The notes: generated by a model not told the origin, from the letters alone. A DNA stretch of 64,000 bases from Pseudomonas frederiksbergensis (GCF_001874645.1 NZ_CP017886.1:496001-560000); one strand, 5' to 3'; positions 40,524 to 54,382 are shown, numbered from the stretch's first letter. A program made the numbers and translations.

Positions 40524-40772
40524 ATGACCCCCAATGCCGAGTTCTACAAACCTTCCACCGACTACGCCGACAAACTGATCAGCCAGATCGGCCAGACCCC
40601 GTCGTGGATCGCCAAACGCATCGGCGTGACCGACAAGCGCATTCGCTACATCCTCGATGGCGAAAGAACCGTCAAAGGTGAAACCACGCCGATCCAGATG
40701 ACCTACACCGAACAGTTTGCACTCGAGTGCCTGGCCGCCGAGGCCAAAGCCAACAAGAAAAAGACCTCCTGA
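40524..40772 (+). CDS. Small HTH protein
   Basis: 82 aa. The helix-turn-helix pattern is TPSWIAKRIGVTDKRIRYIL, then a basic C-terminus. Resembles Cro/YdaS-like single-domain DNA-binding proteins. A terminal KANKKKTS tail follows an Ala-rich helix. Function unknown. Confidence 0.7.
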   Translation: MTPNAEFYKPSTDYADKLISQIGQTPSWIAKRIGVTDKRIRYILDGERTVKGETTPIQMTYTEQFALECLAAEAKANKKKTS

Positions 40773-40831
40773 CCCGCGTCAAGGCAAACGCCGTCAAGAC
40801 GCTCATACTTTCCCTTTGACAAGGATGGTCC

Positions 40832-41161
40832 ATGGCCCCCATCGAATCGCCACACGAACTGGCGCTGCAACGGTTTCTCAATGCACGACCGGCGTTACGC
40901 GAAGAACTCGATCACCTGAACCCTCTGGCCGCCCAGGCCAAGGGCGAAACCATGGTGCAGTATCGCAACGAGCGATTGCATGAAGCCTACGAAGCAGAGG
41001 CCGAGCGTCTGGGCCTGTTTGCCTGGGAGCTGACGTTGCAATTGACCGCGCCCACAGTTGAGGACTATGAAGCCCAACGGCTGGAGGTGCACAAGGAAGT
41101 GGCGCAAATGGCCGGCATGGACTGGAAGGAATATTGCAAACTGCATGGTCTTGAGAACTGA
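40832..41161 (+). CDS. DUF6388-like small protein
   Basis: 109 aa helical, acidic protein: ALQRFLNARPALREELDHLN, EAYEAEAERLGLFAWELTLQ, HKEVAQMAGMDWKEYCKLHG. It matches the DUF6388 type of Pseudomonas proteins as I remember them. The next gene starts three bases after its stop, so both may be cotranscribed. Function unknown. Confidence 0.65.
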   Translation: MAPIESPHELALQRFLNARPALREELDHLNPLAAQAKGETMVQYRNERLHEAYEAEAERLGLFAWELTLQLTAPTVEDYEAQRLEVHKEVAQMAGMDWKEYCKLHGLEN

Positions 41162-41164
41162 TAA

Positions 41165-41869
41165 ATGCTGCCGTCCTCGCCCAATCGCGCCCATACACCC
41201 GGCCTGCTGCACGTGCAGAAATGGCGCGGTCGGATAGGGATGTGCCTGGTGGCAAGCCTGTCAGTGCTGGCCGGCATGACCGACGCTATTGGCTTCATGG
41301 CCACCGGCGATTTCGTCTCCTTCATGAGCGGCAACACCACGCGCTTGGCGGTGGCGATCAGCGACGGTGATCTGGGCATGACCCTGCGCTTGCTGGTGCT
41401 GGTCGCCATGTTCATCGCCGGCAACGCCTTGGGCATTGTGGTCAGCCGCATGGGCGGTCGACGCGCACTGCCATTGATGATGTGCGTCGCTACCCTGTTA
41501 TGCGGCGCCGCTGCGTGGCCATTCGAGGCTAAATATCCGGCGCTGCTGGCGGCAATCATCGCCATGGGGATGCTCAACGCCGCTGTCGAACAGGTCAACG
41601 GCTTTCCGGTCGGGCTGACCTATGTCACCGGCGCCCTGTCACGCTTCGGTCGCGGTCTGGGACGCTGGTTGCTTGGCGAACGCCGCAATGGCTGGCGAGT
41701 ACAGTTGATCCCCTGGACCGGCATGTTTGCCGGCGCCATCATCGGTGCGGTGCTCGAACACCGTCTCGGCCTGCAAGCCTTGTACGCCAGTGGCCTGTTG
41801 GCCGGCGTGCTTGGGCTTGTTTCACTGAAAATTCCACGGCGCTGGCAGTTGGGCTACATGCCGCGCTGA
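41165..41869 (+). CDS. DUF1275 (YoaK-type) membrane protein
   Basis: 234 aa with about six membrane helices. The family hallmark is TDAIGFMATGDFVSFMSGNT near residue 45; NGFPVGLTYVTGALSRFG follows. Members are inner-membrane proteins of unknown transport role. Leads into the tusDCBE genes after 65 bp. Confidence 0.88.
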   Translation: MLPSSPNRAHTPGLLHVQKWRGRIGMCLVASLSVLAGMTDAIGFMATGDFVSFMSGNTTRLAVAISDGDLGMTLRLLVLVAMFIAGNALGIVVSRMGGRRALPLMMCVATLLCGAAAWPFEAKYPALLAAIIAMGMLNAAVEQVNGFPVGLTYVTGALSRFGRGLGRWLLGERRNGWRVQLIPWTGMFAGAIIGAVLEHRLGLQALYASGLLAGVLGLVSLKIPRRWQLGYMPR

Positions 41870-41934
41870 ATCGCCCTTCGCCGCACCGGCGATAAAGCTT
41901 TATCATGGCCGCAGATTTGTTGTCAGAGTTCGCC

Positions 41935-42327
41935 ATGAAGTTCGCCATTGCGCTGTTTTCCGCCGCACACGTGCCCTCCTCGCGCCGCGCCCTGCTGTTT
42001 GCTCAGGCAGCGCTGGCCGGTGGGCACGAGATCGTGCGGCTGTTTTTCTATCAGGATGGCGTTTACAACGCGTCGAGCAACGTTGTCACGCCACAGGATG
42101 AACAGGACCTGGCGCTGCAATGGCGCACCTTCGTCAGCGAGCACCAACTCGACGGCGTGGTCTGTATTGCTGCCGCCTTGCGCCGTGGCGTGCTGGATGA
42201 AGAAGAAGCCAAGCGTTATCAGCGAACGGCAATCAATGTCAGTGCACCGTGGGAATTATCCGGGCTCGGGCAGTTGCACGATGCGGTGCAAGACGCCGAT
42301 CGCCTGATCTGTTTTGGAGGGCCATGA
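41935..42327 (+). CDS. tusD: Sulfurtransferase TusD (DsrE family)
   Basis: 130 aa. FAIALFSAAHVPSSRRALLF at the N-terminus and the active cysteine in DGVVCIAAALRRGV. Together with TusB and TusC it forms the heterohexamer that relays sulfur from TusA to TusE for 2-thiouridine at the wobble base of tRNA. First gene of the tusDCBE operon, three bases before tusC. Confidence 0.93.
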   Translation: MKFAIALFSAAHVPSSRRALLFAQAALAGGHEIVRLFFYQDGVYNASSNVVTPQDEQDLALQWRTFVSEHQLDGVVCIAAALRRGVLDEEEAKRYQRTAINVSAPWELSGLGQLHDAVQDADRLICFGGP

Positions 42328-42330
42328 AAC

Positions 42331-42693
42331 ATGCCTAAATCCTTGCTGATTATCAGCCGGCAGGCGCCCTGGTCTGGCCCAAGCGCCCGTGAAGCGCTGG
42401 ATATCGTACTCGCCGGCGGCGCCTTCGACTTGCCGATCGGCCTGCTGTTTCTCGATGACGGCGTATTCCAGCTGGCCATCCGGCAGGACGCCAAAGCCGT
42501 GCAACAAAAAGACCTCAGCGCCAACCTGCAGGCGCTTGGGTTGTTTGGTATAGAAGATGTCTACGTGTGTGGCGAGAGTGCAACCGCACGGGGTCTGGAG
42601 CCGACGGCCTTGAGCCTCGAACCGTTGCACGTGCTGGCCGCTGAACAGATCTCGGCCGTTATTGACCGTTATGACCAAGTGATCACCCTCTGA
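42331..42693 (+). CDS. tusC: Sulfurtransferase complex subunit TusC (DsrF)
   Basis: 120 aa DsrE/F-fold: SLLIISRQAPWSGPSAREAL, DLPIGLLFLDDGVFQL. Size and place between tusD and tusB define it. It overlaps tusB by one base. Confidence 0.92.
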   Translation: MPKSLLIISRQAPWSGPSAREALDIVLAGGAFDLPIGLLFLDDGVFQLAIRQDAKAVQQKDLSANLQALGLFGIEDVYVCGESATARGLEPTALSLEPLHVLAAEQISAVIDRYDQVITL

Positions 42694-42992
42694 TGTCGAC
42701 TTTGCATGTGTTGTCTCACTCACCGTTTACCGATAACCGGCTGACCAGTTGCCTGCGCGTGCTGGGCGCAAGTGATGGCGTTCTGCTCAGCGGTGATGCG
42801 GTTTACGCCTTGCAACCTGGCACAGCGCCACTCAGTGCGCTGCAAGCACGGCGCGACACCTTGCGTCTGTTCGTCCTCGACGAAGACGTTCAGGCCCGCG
42901 GATTGCAGGTGCCCGACTGGGTCAAAAGCGTCGATTATCCGGCCTTCGTCGAACTGTCGATTCACTACGACAAGGTCAACAGCTGGTTATGA
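42693..42992 (+). CDS. tusB: Sulfurtransferase complex subunit TusB (DsrH)
   Basis: 99 aa, MSTLHVLSHSPFTDNRLTSC, then LLSGDAVYAL, ending KVNSWL. Third subunit of the TusBCD complex; overlaps tusE by four bases. Confidence 0.9.
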   Translation: MSTLHVLSHSPFTDNRLTSCLRVLGASDGVLLSGDAVYALQPGTAPLSALQARRDTLRLFVLDEDVQARGLQVPDWVKSVDYPAFVELSIHYDKVNSWL

Positions 42993-43324
42993 ATTCGCTC
43001 ACCGTAGGCGCTCGTCGCATCGATCTGGACAAGGACGGTTACCTGGTTGAGCTCGGTGACTGGTCCGCCGAAGTCGCCGCGGCCCTGGCCGCCGCCGAAG
43101 AACTTGAGCTGAGCCCCGAGCACTGGGAAATCCTTGAGCTGCTGCGCGGCTTCTATCAGGAGTTCCAGTTGTCGCCGGCCACTCGCCCGCTGATCAAATA
43201 CACCGCGCTGAAGCTGGGCCCGGACAAGGGCAACAGCCTTCACCTGAACCGATTGTTCAAAGGCACTCCCGCCAAACTCGCCGCCAAGCTGGCGGGCCTG
43301 CCCAAACCGACGAATTGTCTATGA
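42989..43324 (+). CDS. tusE: Sulfur carrier TusE (DsrC family)
   Basis: 111 aa. DKDGYLVELGDWS at the N-terminus, HWEILELLRGFYQEFQLSPA in the middle and a C-terminal Cys one residue before the end (PTNCL). That Cys carries persulfide to MnmA. Overlaps the next gene by four bases. Confidence 0.93.
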   Translation: MNSLTVGARRIDLDKDGYLVELGDWSAEVAAALAAAEELELSPEHWEILELLRGFYQEFQLSPATRPLIKYTALKLGPDKGNSLHLNRLFKGTPAKLAAKLAGLPKPTNCL

Positions 43325-44322
43325 CCGATTTCGCCCCACTGATCACTGAAACGCCTGCCGAACACCCTTTCGCGCAGTTCGTGCGGATTCTCGGCAAAGG
43401 CAAACGCGGCGCCCGCAGCCTGACCCGCGAAGAGGCCCGCGAGGCCATGGGCATGCTGCTCGACGGCGAGGTCGAGGACACACAACTTGGTGCCTTCCTG
43501 ATGCTATTGCGGCACAAGGAAGAAAGCCCGGAAGAGCTGGCGGGCTTCACCGAGGCCTTGCGCGAGCGGCTGAACGCACCCGCGCTGAATGTCGATCTGG
43601 ACTGGCCGACCTACGCCGGCAAAAAGCGTCACCTGCCGTGGTACCTGCTGGCGGCCAAGTGCCTGGCGCAAAACGGTGTGCGGATCCTGATGCACGGCGG
43701 TGGCGCGCATACCGCCGGACGGCTCTACAGCGAGCAACTGCTCGAACAGTTGCAGATCCCGTTGTGCCGTAACTGGCAGCAAGTGGGTTCGGCGCTGGAA
43801 CAAGGCCATCTGGCGTTCATTCCGCTGGGCGACTGGGCGCCGCAACTGCAACGCATGATCGACCTGCGCAACACCCTCGGTCTGCGTTCGCCGATCCACT
43901 CGCTGGCACGGATTCTCAATCCTCTGGGCGCGCGCTGTGGCCTGCAAAGTATCTTCCACCCCGGTTATCAGGGTGTGCATCGCGACGCCAGCGGCTTGCT
44001 CGGCGATAACGTGATCGTCATCAAGGGCGATGGCGGCGAAATCGAGATCAACCCGGACGCCGACAGTCACTTGTACGGCACCACCGGCGGTGAGCGCTGG
44101 GACGAGGAATGGCCGCAGCTATCGGCTCAACGTCACGTCAAACCGGCGAGCCTCGATCCTGAACACTTGAAAGCCGTATGGCGCGGCGATGTGCTCGACA
44201 GCTATCCCCAATTGGCGTTGATTTCGACCATGGCCCTGGCCTTGCGCGGCCTCGGGACGCCGCGTGATGAAGCCTTCGTCAGAGCTCAGCAGTTCTGGGA
44301 TGCTCGCAACAAATCTATTTAA
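43321..44322 (+). CDS. TrpD2/YbiB-type phosphoribosyltransferase-like protein
   Basis: 333 aa with the anthranilate phosphoribosyltransferase fold: the N-terminal helical domain SLTREEAREAMGMLLDGEV, then RILMHGGGAHTAGRLY and NPLGARCGLQSIFHPGYQG. TrpD2-like proteins lack parts of the TrpD active site and some bind nucleic acids. Pseudomonas places it behind tusE. Start at ATG 43321, four-base overlap. Confidence 0.85.
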   Translation: MTDFAPLITETPAEHPFAQFVRILGKGKRGARSLTREEAREAMGMLLDGEVEDTQLGAFLMLLRHKEESPEELAGFTEALRERLNAPALNVDLDWPTYAGKKRHLPWYLLAAKCLAQNGVRILMHGGGAHTAGRLYSEQLLEQLQIPLCRNWQQVGSALEQGHLAFIPLGDWAPQLQRMIDLRNTLGLRSPIHSLARILNPLGARCGLQSIFHPGYQGVHRDASGLLGDNVIVIKGDGGEIEINPDADSHLYGTTGGERWDEEWPQLSAQRHVKPASLDPEHLKAVWRGDVLDSYPQLALISTMALALRGLGTPRDEAFVRAQQFWDARNKSI

Positions 44323-44410
44323 TCGATCATTAACGCTCAACCTTTGCGCTTTTTGTTCGAACCCATCCGATTAAACTGAACTCCAACGTTTAACAGCCGA
44401 GGAGTTCGAA

Positions 44411-45412
44411 ATGGGTTTGCTGATTGAAGGGCACTGGCGTGATCAGTGGTACGAAAGCAGCAAGGACGGCGCGTTCCAGCGTGAACAAGCGCAGCGCCGC
44501 AACTGGCTGACCGCCGACGGCAAACCCGGCCCCAGCGGCGAAGGCGGCTTCCCTGCGCAAGCCGGTCGCTATCACCTCTACGTCTCGCTCGCCTGTCCCT
44601 GGGCGCACCGCACGCTGATCCTGCGCAAGCTCAAAGGCCTGGAAAGCCTGATCGATGTGTCGGTGGTCAGCTGGCTGATGCTGGAAAACGGCTGGACCTT
44701 CGACAAGGCCTTCGGCTCCAGTGGCGACAAACTCGACCACCTCACGTTCATGCACCAGCGCTACACCGCGGACGCCGCCGACTACACCGGCCGCGTAACG
44801 GTGCCGGTGCTGTGGGATCACCTGCAAAAACGCATCGTCAGCAACGAATCGGCGGAAATCATCCGCATGTTCAACAGCGCCTTCGACGGTCTGACCGGCA
44901 ACGGCCTGGACTTCTACCCGCAGCCGCTGCGCGCTGAAATCGATGAGCTGAATGCACGGATTTATCCGGCGGTGAACAACGGCGTGTATCGGGCAGGGTT
45001 TGCCACGTCGCAAACGGCCTATGAAGAAGCTTTCGATCAGCTGTTCAGTGAACTCGACTGGCTGGAAAACCGGCTGGGCGAGAAGCGCTATCTGACGGGC
45101 GAGTACCTGACCGAGGCGGACATTCGCCTGTTCACTACGCTGATTCGCTTCGACGCGGTGTACTACAGTCACTTCAAATGCAACCTGCGGCGGATCGCCG
45201 ATTACCCGAACCTGTCGAACTGGCTACGCGAGCTGTATCAGTGGCCGGGAATTAGCGACACCGTGGACTTTGCCCACATCAAGGGGCACTACTACGCGAG
45301 CCATCGCACGATCAATCCGACCGGCATTGTGCCGAAGGGACCGGCGCAGGATTTCACTGCCGCGCATGATCGGGGACGGTTGAGCGGGAAAGGGGTTTGG
45401 CTAAGACATTAA
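44411..45412 (+). CDS. yqjG: Glutathionyl-hydroquinone reductase (YqjG/ECM4)
   Basis: 333 aa. The catalytic Cys is in SLACPWAHRTLILRK; N-terminal GGFPAQAGRYHLYVS and C-terminal LTEADIRLFTTLIRFD are GST-omega-like. It reduces glutathionyl-hydroquinones using glutathione. Followed by a REP pair and the convergent cysG. Confidence 0.93.
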   Translation: MGLLIEGHWRDQWYESSKDGAFQREQAQRRNWLTADGKPGPSGEGGFPAQAGRYHLYVSLACPWAHRTLILRKLKGLESLIDVSVVSWLMLENGWTFDKAFGSSGDKLDHLTFMHQRYTADAADYTGRVTVPVLWDHLQKRIVSNESAEIIRMFNSAFDGLTGNGLDFYPQPLRAEIDELNARIYPAVNNGVYRAGFATSQTAYEEAFDQLFSELDWLENRLGEKRYLTGEYLTEADIRLFTTLIRFDAVYYSHFKCNLRRIADYPNLSNWLRELYQWPGISDTVDFAHIKGHYYASHRTINPTGIVPKGPAQDFTAAHDRGRLSGKGVWLRH

Positions 45413-45416
45413 GATC

Positions 45417-45501
45417 AAAAGATCGTCCGAACGCGGCCCGAACCTGCGGCAGCTCCTACATGGGAACATTCCGTAGGAGCTGCCGAAGGCTGCGATCTTT
45501 T
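45417..45501. repeat. REP doublet (REPIN-like)
   Basis: AAAAGATCG at 45417 and CGATCTTTT ending 45501 flank two inverted halves carrying AGCTCCTAC and GTAGGAGCTGCCGAAGG. It lies between the convergent yqjG and cysG and may act as a terminator. Confidence 0.85.
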
Positions 45502-45514
45502 CAACTGACGACAC

Positions 45515-46909
45515 TCAAACTTGCGACTGGGCGCCTTCAAACCACGCGAGTTTCTCGCGAAGCTGCACCACTTCCCCCACAATCACCAATGTCGGCGCAT
45601 GCACTTCATGCTCCGCCACCAGCTGTGGAAGGTTGGCCAGCGTGCCGGTGAAGACGCGCTGGTTAGGGGTCGTGCCCTGCTGGATCAATGCCGCCGGCGT
45701 GTCCGCCGAACGACCATGCTTGATCAACTGCTCGCAGATGATCGGCAATCCCACCAGCCCCATATAAAACACCAGGGTTTGCGCGGGCGCGACCAGATCG
45801 CTCCACGGCAGATCCGAGGTGCCATCCTTCAGGTGGCCGGTGATAAAGCGCACAGACTGCGCGTAATCACGGTGAGTCAGCGGAATCCCGGCATAGGCCG
45901 CGCAACCGCTGGCGGCAGTAATACCCGGCACAACCTGAAACGGAATGCCATGGGCCGCCAGTTCTTCGATCTCTTCACCACCACGGCCAAAGATGAACGG
46001 ATCACCGCCCTTCAATCGCACGACACGCTTGCCCTGTTTGGCCAGGTCCACCAATTGCTGGTTGATCTGATCCTGAGGCACGGCGTGATCGGCGCGGCGC
46101 TTGCCCACATAGATCCGCTCGGCATCACGACGGCACAGCTCAAGAATCGCCGGTGCCACCAGACGGTCATACAACACCACGTCAGCCTGCTGCATCAGCC
46201 GCAAGGCGCGGAAGGTCAGCAAATCCGGATCACCCGGCCCTGCGCCAACCAGATACACCTCACCTGAGGCATTGGGGGATTCGCCGTTGATTTTCGCCAG
46301 CAACAAACGCTCAGCTTCGGCGCCCTGCCCGGCCAGTTGACGATCGGCGATCGGTCCCTGGAAAACCTCTTCCCAGAACGCCCGACGCTGCTGCACATCC
46401 GGGAACAGACCTTTGACCTGATTGCGAAAACGCGCCGCCAACCCGGCCAACTGACCGTAGGTCGAGGGAATCCAGGTTTCCAGTTTGGCGCGGATCAACC
46501 GCGCCAGCACCGGCGCATCGCCGCCACTGGAAACGGCAATCACCAACGGCGAACGGTCGACGATCGCCGGGAAGATCACGCTGCACAAGGCCGGCGCGTC
46601 CACCACATTGACCGGCACGCAACGCTGATGAGCGTCTTTGGAGACTTGCGCATTCAGTGGTTCATCGTCGGTGGCGGCAATGATCAGCCCGCAACCGTCG
46701 AGGTCCGACTCACGATAGCCGCGCAACACCAGCTCGCCGCCGCTGTTCTGCACCAGCTCACGCAGCTGGGCTTCGATCTCGGGTGCAACGACCCGCAGCA
46801 GCGCACCGGCATCGGCCAGCAGACGGGATTTGCGCAAGGCAATCTCCCCTCCACCGACGACCAACACACGACTGCCGCGCAGGTTGTGAAACAGCGGCAG
46901 AAATTCCAT
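45515..46909 (-). CDS. cysG: Siroheme synthase CysG (multifunctional)
   Basis: 464 aa. The N-terminal dehydrogenase/ferrochelatase domain has [17 protein letters not shown]. The C-terminal uroporphyrin-III methyltransferase has [35 protein letters not shown] and [13 protein letters not shown]. It converts uroporphyrinogen III to siroheme for sulfite and nitrite reductases. It directly abuts serS (stop at 46910), the usual Pseudomonas order. Confidence 0.95.
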   Translation of the reverse strand: MEFLPLFHNLRGSRVLVVGGGEIALRKSRLLADAGALLRVVAPEIEAQLRELVQNSGGELVLRGYRESDLDGCGLIIAATDDEPLNAQVSKDAHQRCVPVNVVDAPALCSVIFPAIVDRSPLVIAVSSGGDAPVLARLIRAKLETWIPSTYGQLAGLAARFRNQVKGLFPDVQQRRAFWEEVFQGPIADRQLAGQGAEAERLLLAKINGESPNASGEVYLVGAGPGDPDLLTFRALRLMQQADVVLYDRLVAPAILELCRRDAERIYVGKRRADHAVPQDQINQQLVDLAKQGKRVVRLKGGDPFIFGRGGEEIEELAAHGIPFQVVPGITAASGCAAYAGIPLTHRDYAQSVRFITGHLKDGTSDLPWSDLVAPAQTLVFYMGLVGLPIICEQLIKHGRSADTPAALIQQGTTPNQRVFTGTLANLPQLVAEHEVHAPTLVIVGEVVQLREKLAWFEGAQSQV

Positions 46910-48580
<1,671 letters not shown>

Positions 48581-48581
<1 letters not shown>

Positions 48582-49903
48582 TACTTTCTCCGCTGTTTCG
48601 GGCTAAGACGGTCAAGTTGGGCAAGATGGTTGAGCTTCTCGCCGATCTTCAGTTCGAGGCCACGCGGTACCGGACGGTAGAACGGCTGCGGCGCCAGCTC
48701 CTCCGGGAAGTAGTCTTCGCCGGCAGCATAAGCGTCCGGTTCGTCGTGGGCATAACGGTATTCGTCACCATAACCGAGCTGCTTCATCAACTTGGTCGGG
48801 GCATTGCGCAAATGCAGCGGGACTTCCAGCGAGCCATGCTCGGCAGCGCTGCGCATGGCGGCTTTGAAGCCCATATAAACCGCATTGCTTTTCGGCGCAC
48901 AGGCCAGATAGGTAATCGCCTGCGCGACCGCCAACTCGCCCTCAGGGCTGCCAAGCCGCTCCTGCACATCCCACGCCGCCAGGCACAGACTCAAGGCACG
49001 CGGGTCGGCATTGCCGATGTCTTCGCTGGCCATGCGCACCACACGCCGGGCCAGGTACAACGGATCGCAGCCACCGTCGAGCATGCGCGCGAACCAGTAC
49101 AGCGCGCCGTCCGGGTTGGAACCGCGGACCGATTTGTGCAACGCAGAGATCTGGTCGTAAAACGCTTCGCCGCCCTTGTCGAAACGCCGCCGGGTGTCGC
49201 CGAGCAGGCTTTGCAGCAGCTCGACGCCGATTTCCGTGCCGTCTTCAGCCAGGTCGGAGGCGTTCTCCAGCAAGTTCAGCAGACGCCGGCCGTCACCGTC
49301 AGCGGCGCTGAGTAGCATCTTGAAGCCGTCATCGCCGAGGCTCAGCTGACGCTTGCCCAGGCCACGTTCTTCGGTCAACGCCCGCTGCACCAGTTTTTGC
49401 AGTGCGGTTTCGTCGAGGCTTTTGAGCACGTAAACACGCGCACGAGACAACAGTGCGTTGTTCAGTTCGAACGACGGATTTTCGGTGGTCGCGCCGATGA
49501 AAATCAGCGTGCCGTCTTCAACGTACGGCAGAAAGGCATCTTGTTGCGACTTGTTGAAGCGATGCACTTCGTCGACGAACAGAATGGTTCGACGGCCATA
49601 TTGCCCGGCCTGCTGTTTGGCAACTTCCACGGCCTGGCGGATCTCCTTGACCCCGGCCAGCACCGCAGAGACGGTTTCGAAGTGCGCATCCGAGACTTCC
49701 GCGAGCAGCCGCGCCAGGGTAGTTTTACCCACGCCCGGCGGCCCCCAGAAAATCATCGAGTGCAAGGCACCCTGCTCCAGCGCCTCACGCAACGGCTTGC
49801 CGCGGGCCAACAGGTGTTCCTGACCGACATACTCGTCCAGATTGGCCGCGCGCAAGCGCGCGGCCAGTGGCTGAGCTATTGGGGCACTGCGAAACAAGTC
49901 CAT
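48581..49903 (-). CDS. rarA: Replication-associated recombination ATPase RarA (MgsA)
   Basis: 440 aa AAA+ protein. Walker [17 protein letters not shown], Walker [21 protein letters not shown], then the C-terminal tetramerisation domain ([20 protein letters not shown]). Acts at stalled replication forks. Between lolA and crcB on the same strand. Confidence 0.95.
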
Positions 49904-49936
49904 GGATTGCGCTTGAAACCTCTTATTCTTGGCTCT

Positions 49937-50560
49937 TTATTCCTGGATCACGTCGGCACCCTTGGGGATGTCGAACTTGAACTTGGAGGCTGGAATCGGC
50001 TCGTTGGCCTTGACCCCGGTGAACAGGATATTGGTGCGCTGGCCAACGCTGTCGATCATCTGCATGTCATTGACCATCCCGTTGCGGAACGATAGGCGCA
50101 GGCTGTCGAACAGCGTGTCCTTGGTCTTGGGCTTGAGCGTGAAGTCGATCACGCCGCCGGCTTCCTTGGACGTAATGGCGAAGCTCTGGCTGATTTTCGA
50201 GACGTCACCGGACAGCAACAGGGCTGGAGTCTGGGTCAGGCGCTGATCAAGGTTCTTGATGGTGACCTGTTGCAGGTCCGGGTCCCACAAGGACACTTTC
50301 TTGCCATCCGAAACCATCAGTTGCTCTTGTGGCGCATCGGTGTGCCAGTAGAACAGGCCCGGACGCTGCAAGGACATCTCGCCAGCGGTTTCCTGCAACT
50401 GAGTGCCGCTGCCGTCGAGGGTCAGCTGGGAGAAACGTGCGGTCAGGGTTTGCGATTTTTCGAGCAATTGAGTCAGACGCGCCACGTCCTTGTCATCGGC
50501 GTGGGCCGAGAGCGTGGTTAAAGCCAGTACCGGCAGCAGCAACATGCGGATAAGACGCAT
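49937..50560 (-). CDS. lolA: Outer-membrane lipoprotein carrier LolA
   Basis: 207 aa. Signal peptide to about residue 20 ([15 protein letters not shown]), then [26 protein letters not shown] and [10 protein letters not shown]. It carries lipoproteins across the periplasm from LolCDE to LolB. GAGG before ATG 50560 fixes the start. The ftsK-lolA-rarA order is conserved. Confidence 0.95.
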   Translation of the reverse strand: MRLIRMLLLPVLALTTLSAHADDKDVARLTQLLEKSQTLTARFSQLTLDGSGTQLQETAGEMSLQRPGLFYWHTDAPQEQLMVSDGKKVSLWDPDLQQVTIKNLDQRLTQTPALLLSGDVSKISQSFAITSKEAGGVIDFTLKPKTKDTLFDSLRLSFRNGMVNDMQMIDSVGQRTNILFTGVKANEPIPASKFKFDIPKGADVIQE

Positions 50561-50618
50561 GGGAGTCCTCTTTGAGATTCGTTTGAATGGTGTGCCGCGT
50601 GACCTCACGCGGCACCGG

Positions 50619-53024
50619 TCAGTCGCGCATTGGGCTTGGGGCGAGTACTTCACGCGAACCGTTGGTATTCATGGAGGTCACGACCCCGGCCATTTCCATG
50701 GCTTCGATCATGCGCGCAGCGCGGTTGTAGCCGATCTTAAGCTTGCGCTGAACCGCAGAGATCGAGGCGCGACGGCTTTCCAGCACGAACTGCACCGCTT
50801 CGTCGTACAGCGCATCGGTTTCGCTGTCATCGTCGCCACCGCCGCTGCCACCGTCAAAGCCGCTACCGGCCTCTTCGACACCGGCGAGGATATCGTCGTT
50901 GTACTCCGGAGCACCGCGCAGTTTCCAGGCTTCAACCACCCGGTGAACTTCATCGTCGGAAACGAACGCGCCGTGAACCCGAATCGGCAGACTGGTGCCC
51001 GGCGGCATGTAGAGCATGTCACCGTGCCCCAGCAATTGCTCGGCGCCACCCTGGTCGATGATGGTTCGCGAGTCGATCTTGCTCGATACCTGGAACGCCA
51101 TACGAGTCGGAATGTTGGCTTTGATCAGACCGGTGATCACGTCCACCGACGGACGCTGGGTCGCAAGGATCAAGTGAATACCGGCCGCACGGGCTTTCTG
51201 GGCGATCCGCGCGATCAACTCTTCAACCTTCTTGCCGACGATCATCATCATGTCGGCAAATTCGTCGACCACCACCACGATGGTTGGCAGCTTGGTCAGC
51301 AGCGGCGCTTCATCGTGGATGCTTTCGCGGTTGTACAACGGATCTGTCAGCGGTGTACCGGCTTCCTGCGCCTCTCTGACCTTCTGGTTGAAACCCGACA
51401 GGTTACGCACGCCCATCTTCGCCATCAGCTTGTAGCGACGCTCCATCTCGGCCACGCTCCAGCGCAACGCGTTGGCGGCGTCCTTCATGTCGGTGACCAC
51501 CGGGCACAGCAGGTGCGGAATGCCTTCGTAGATCGACAACTCAAGCATTTTCGGGTCGATCATGATCAGCTTGGCGTCTTCCGGGCCCGACTTGAACAGA
51601 ATCGACAGAATCATCGCATTCACACCCACCGACTTACCGGAACCGGTAGTACCGGCCACCAGCAGGTGAGGCATTTTTGCCAGGTCAGTGATGACTGGCT
51701 TGCCGCCGATGTCGTGGCCCAGGGCCAAGGTGACCGGCGACTTGGCGTCATCGAATTCCGGCGTCGACAGCACTTCGGAGAAGCGCACGATCTGCCGGTC
51801 TTCGTTGGGAATCTCGATGCCGACCGTGGTCTTGCCGGGAATCACTTCCACCACCCGCACACTGGTCACTGCCAGCGAACGCGCAAGGTCTTTGGCCAGG
51901 TTGGAAATACGGCTGACTTTTACCCCGGCCGCCGGTTGAATTTCGTAACGGGTAATCACCGGGCCTGGGTGAATCGAATCCACCGAAACCTCGACACCAA
52001 ACTCCTTGAGTTTGATTTCCAGCAGATGGCCGACCGCAGCCAGCGACTCAGGCGAATAGTTGAGTTGTTTCTTTTCTGCCGGGTCGAGGATCGAGATCGG
52101 CGGCAAGGTGCCTTCCACCGCACTGTCAACGAACAGCGGCGCCTGCTTCTCTTTTTCGACGCGTTTGCTTGGCAGCGGCGCTTTGGGCGGCGCTGGAGCA
52201 ATGACCGGCGGAACCTGCTTCTCGCGCTCGGACATGTGCTTGCTCAGGGCCTGCTCACGCTCGATCAGGCGCTCTTTGACCTTGGCTTGCTCGCGTTTGT
52301 CGGTCACGGTCGGTGCCACGACGTCGTGCACCCGATCGTCCACTTCACGCAATTGCGCAACCAGTTGCTGACGTTCGGTGCGCGCAGCCCACCAGCGATT
52401 GGCGGCCCCCTGGAACAGTTCGAACAGGTCGAGGGTGATCTTGCCGGTGACGTCCATCACCTTGAACCACGAAAGGTCGGTAAACACGGTCAGACCGAAC
52501 AAAAACAGCGCGATAAACATCAGGGTGCTGCCCTGTATATTCAGCGCGTTCTTCGCCAGATCGCCGAGGCTTTCACCCAATGCACCGCCGGCTCCAGCCG
52601 GCAAACCGGTCGGGGCGTGGAAATGGATATGCGCCAGGGCGGCGCCCGACAACACCAGAAACACCAGGCCGATCAGGCGCCAGGAAAACAGCCAGCCGCT
52701 CCACTGCCACGGCTCGTGGCGCTGGCGGAAGATCTGATAGGTCTTGATCGCCAGCAACAGCGGGAAGATATAGGCGAAGTAACCCAGCACCATGAACAGA
52801 ATATCGGCGCTGTAGGAGCCGGCCGGCCCGCCGAAGTTCTGTACATCGTCGATTTTGCTGTTATGACTCCAGCCCGGATCGTCCTTGCCATAGGTCAGCA
52901 AGGCCATCATCAGGAACAGGCACAAGGCACCGATGGCGATCAGTGCACCTTCCTTGAGCCGGTAGTGCAGATGCTGACGCCAGAGTGGAACTACTGTTTT
53001 AGGTGCTGCGGTGGATTTCTTCAA
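50619..53024 (-). CDS. ftsK: DNA translocase FtsK
   Basis: 801 aa. Four N-terminal membrane helices (residues about 25-190), a medium linker with Pro/Lys-rich parts, then the RecA-like motor: Walker [17 protein letters not shown], Walker [15 protein letters not shown]. The C-terminal gamma winged helix is [20 protein letters not shown]. It pumps DNA toward dif and activates XerCD at the septum. Full length for Pseudomonas. Confidence 0.97.
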   Translation of the reverse strand: MKKSTAAPKTVVPLWRQHLHYRLKEGALIAIGALCLFLMMALLTYGKDDPGWSHNSKIDDVQNFGGPAGSYSADILFMVLGYFAYIFPLLLAIKTYQIFRQRHEPWQWSGWLFSWRLIGLVFLVLSGAALAHIHFHAPTGLPAGAGGALGESLGDLAKNALNIQGSTLMFIALFLFGLTVFTDLSWFKVMDVTGKITLDLFELFQGAANRWWAARTERQQLVAQLREVDDRVHDVVAPTVTDKREQAKVKERLIEREQALSKHMSEREKQVPPVIAPAPPKAPLPSKRVEKEKQAPLFVDSAVEGTLPPISILDPAEKKQLNYSPESLAAVGHLLEIKLKEFGVEVSVDSIHPGPVITRYEIQPAAGVKVSRISNLAKDLARSLAVTSVRVVEVIPGKTTVGIEIPNEDRQIVRFSEVLSTPEFDDAKSPVTLALGHDIGGKPVITDLAKMPHLLVAGTTGSGKSVGVNAMILSILFKSGPEDAKLIMIDPKMLELSIYEGIPHLLCPVVTDMKDAANALRWSVAEMERRYKLMAKMGVRNLSGFNQKVREAQEAGTPLTDPLYNRESIHDEAPLLTKLPTIVVVVDEFADMMMIVGKKVEELIARIAQKARAAGIHLILATQRPSVDVITGLIKANIPTRMAFQVSSKIDSRTIIDQGGAEQLLGHGDMLYMPPGTSLPIRVHGAFVSDDEVHRVVEAWKLRGAPEYNDDILAGVEEAGSGFDGGSGGGDDDSETDALYDEAVQFVLESRRASISAVQRKLKIGYNRAARMIEAMEMAGVVTSMNTNGSREVLAPSPMRD

Positions 53025-53159
53025 AACGCGTCTTTTCCTGCGCCTGTAGCGCGTCCAACTGTTGATTGACTACAAAAAACTGCCCAATCCGGGCAGGTAA
53101 CAAAGTTAACAAGCGCAACAGTGACTACTTTTAACACTCTGACATCGAAATCTGAATCC

Positions 53160-53202
53160 GTAGGAGCTGCCGAAGGTTCGGGCCGCGTTCGGACGATCTT
53201 TT
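53160..53202. repeat. Single REP element
   Basis: GTAGGAGCTGCCGAAGG then CGTTCGGACGATCTTTT. It lies in the 343-bp gap between divergent ftsK and trxB. The rest of this gap holds promoter DNA and nothing else I can name. Confidence 0.8.
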
Positions 53203-53358
53203 ATAACGAAGAATTCGGAACATCCCGATACAGACCGGCATTGTACGGGTTTACCCGCACGATGCCACGCCAGAGCAGCTAAGGTGTAGCATAGCCAAAA
53301 GTACGTTGCGCGCGCTTCAATTTGAGCATGCATTCTCTTTTGTGACAAAGGCTTATGA

Positions 53359-54318
<960 letters not shown>

Positions 54319-54382
54319 TAGGACATTCATTGCGGCAGGCCCAGGCCTGCCGCTGCCCTCCCCTTCTGCAAGCCTGGATGCC

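Noticed and set aside
50490..53069. 859-codon plus-strand frame antisense to ftsK
   Set aside because: It mirrors ftsK codons, is rich in His/Arg/Gln as expected for antisense of GC-rich genes, and has no ribosome site or motif.
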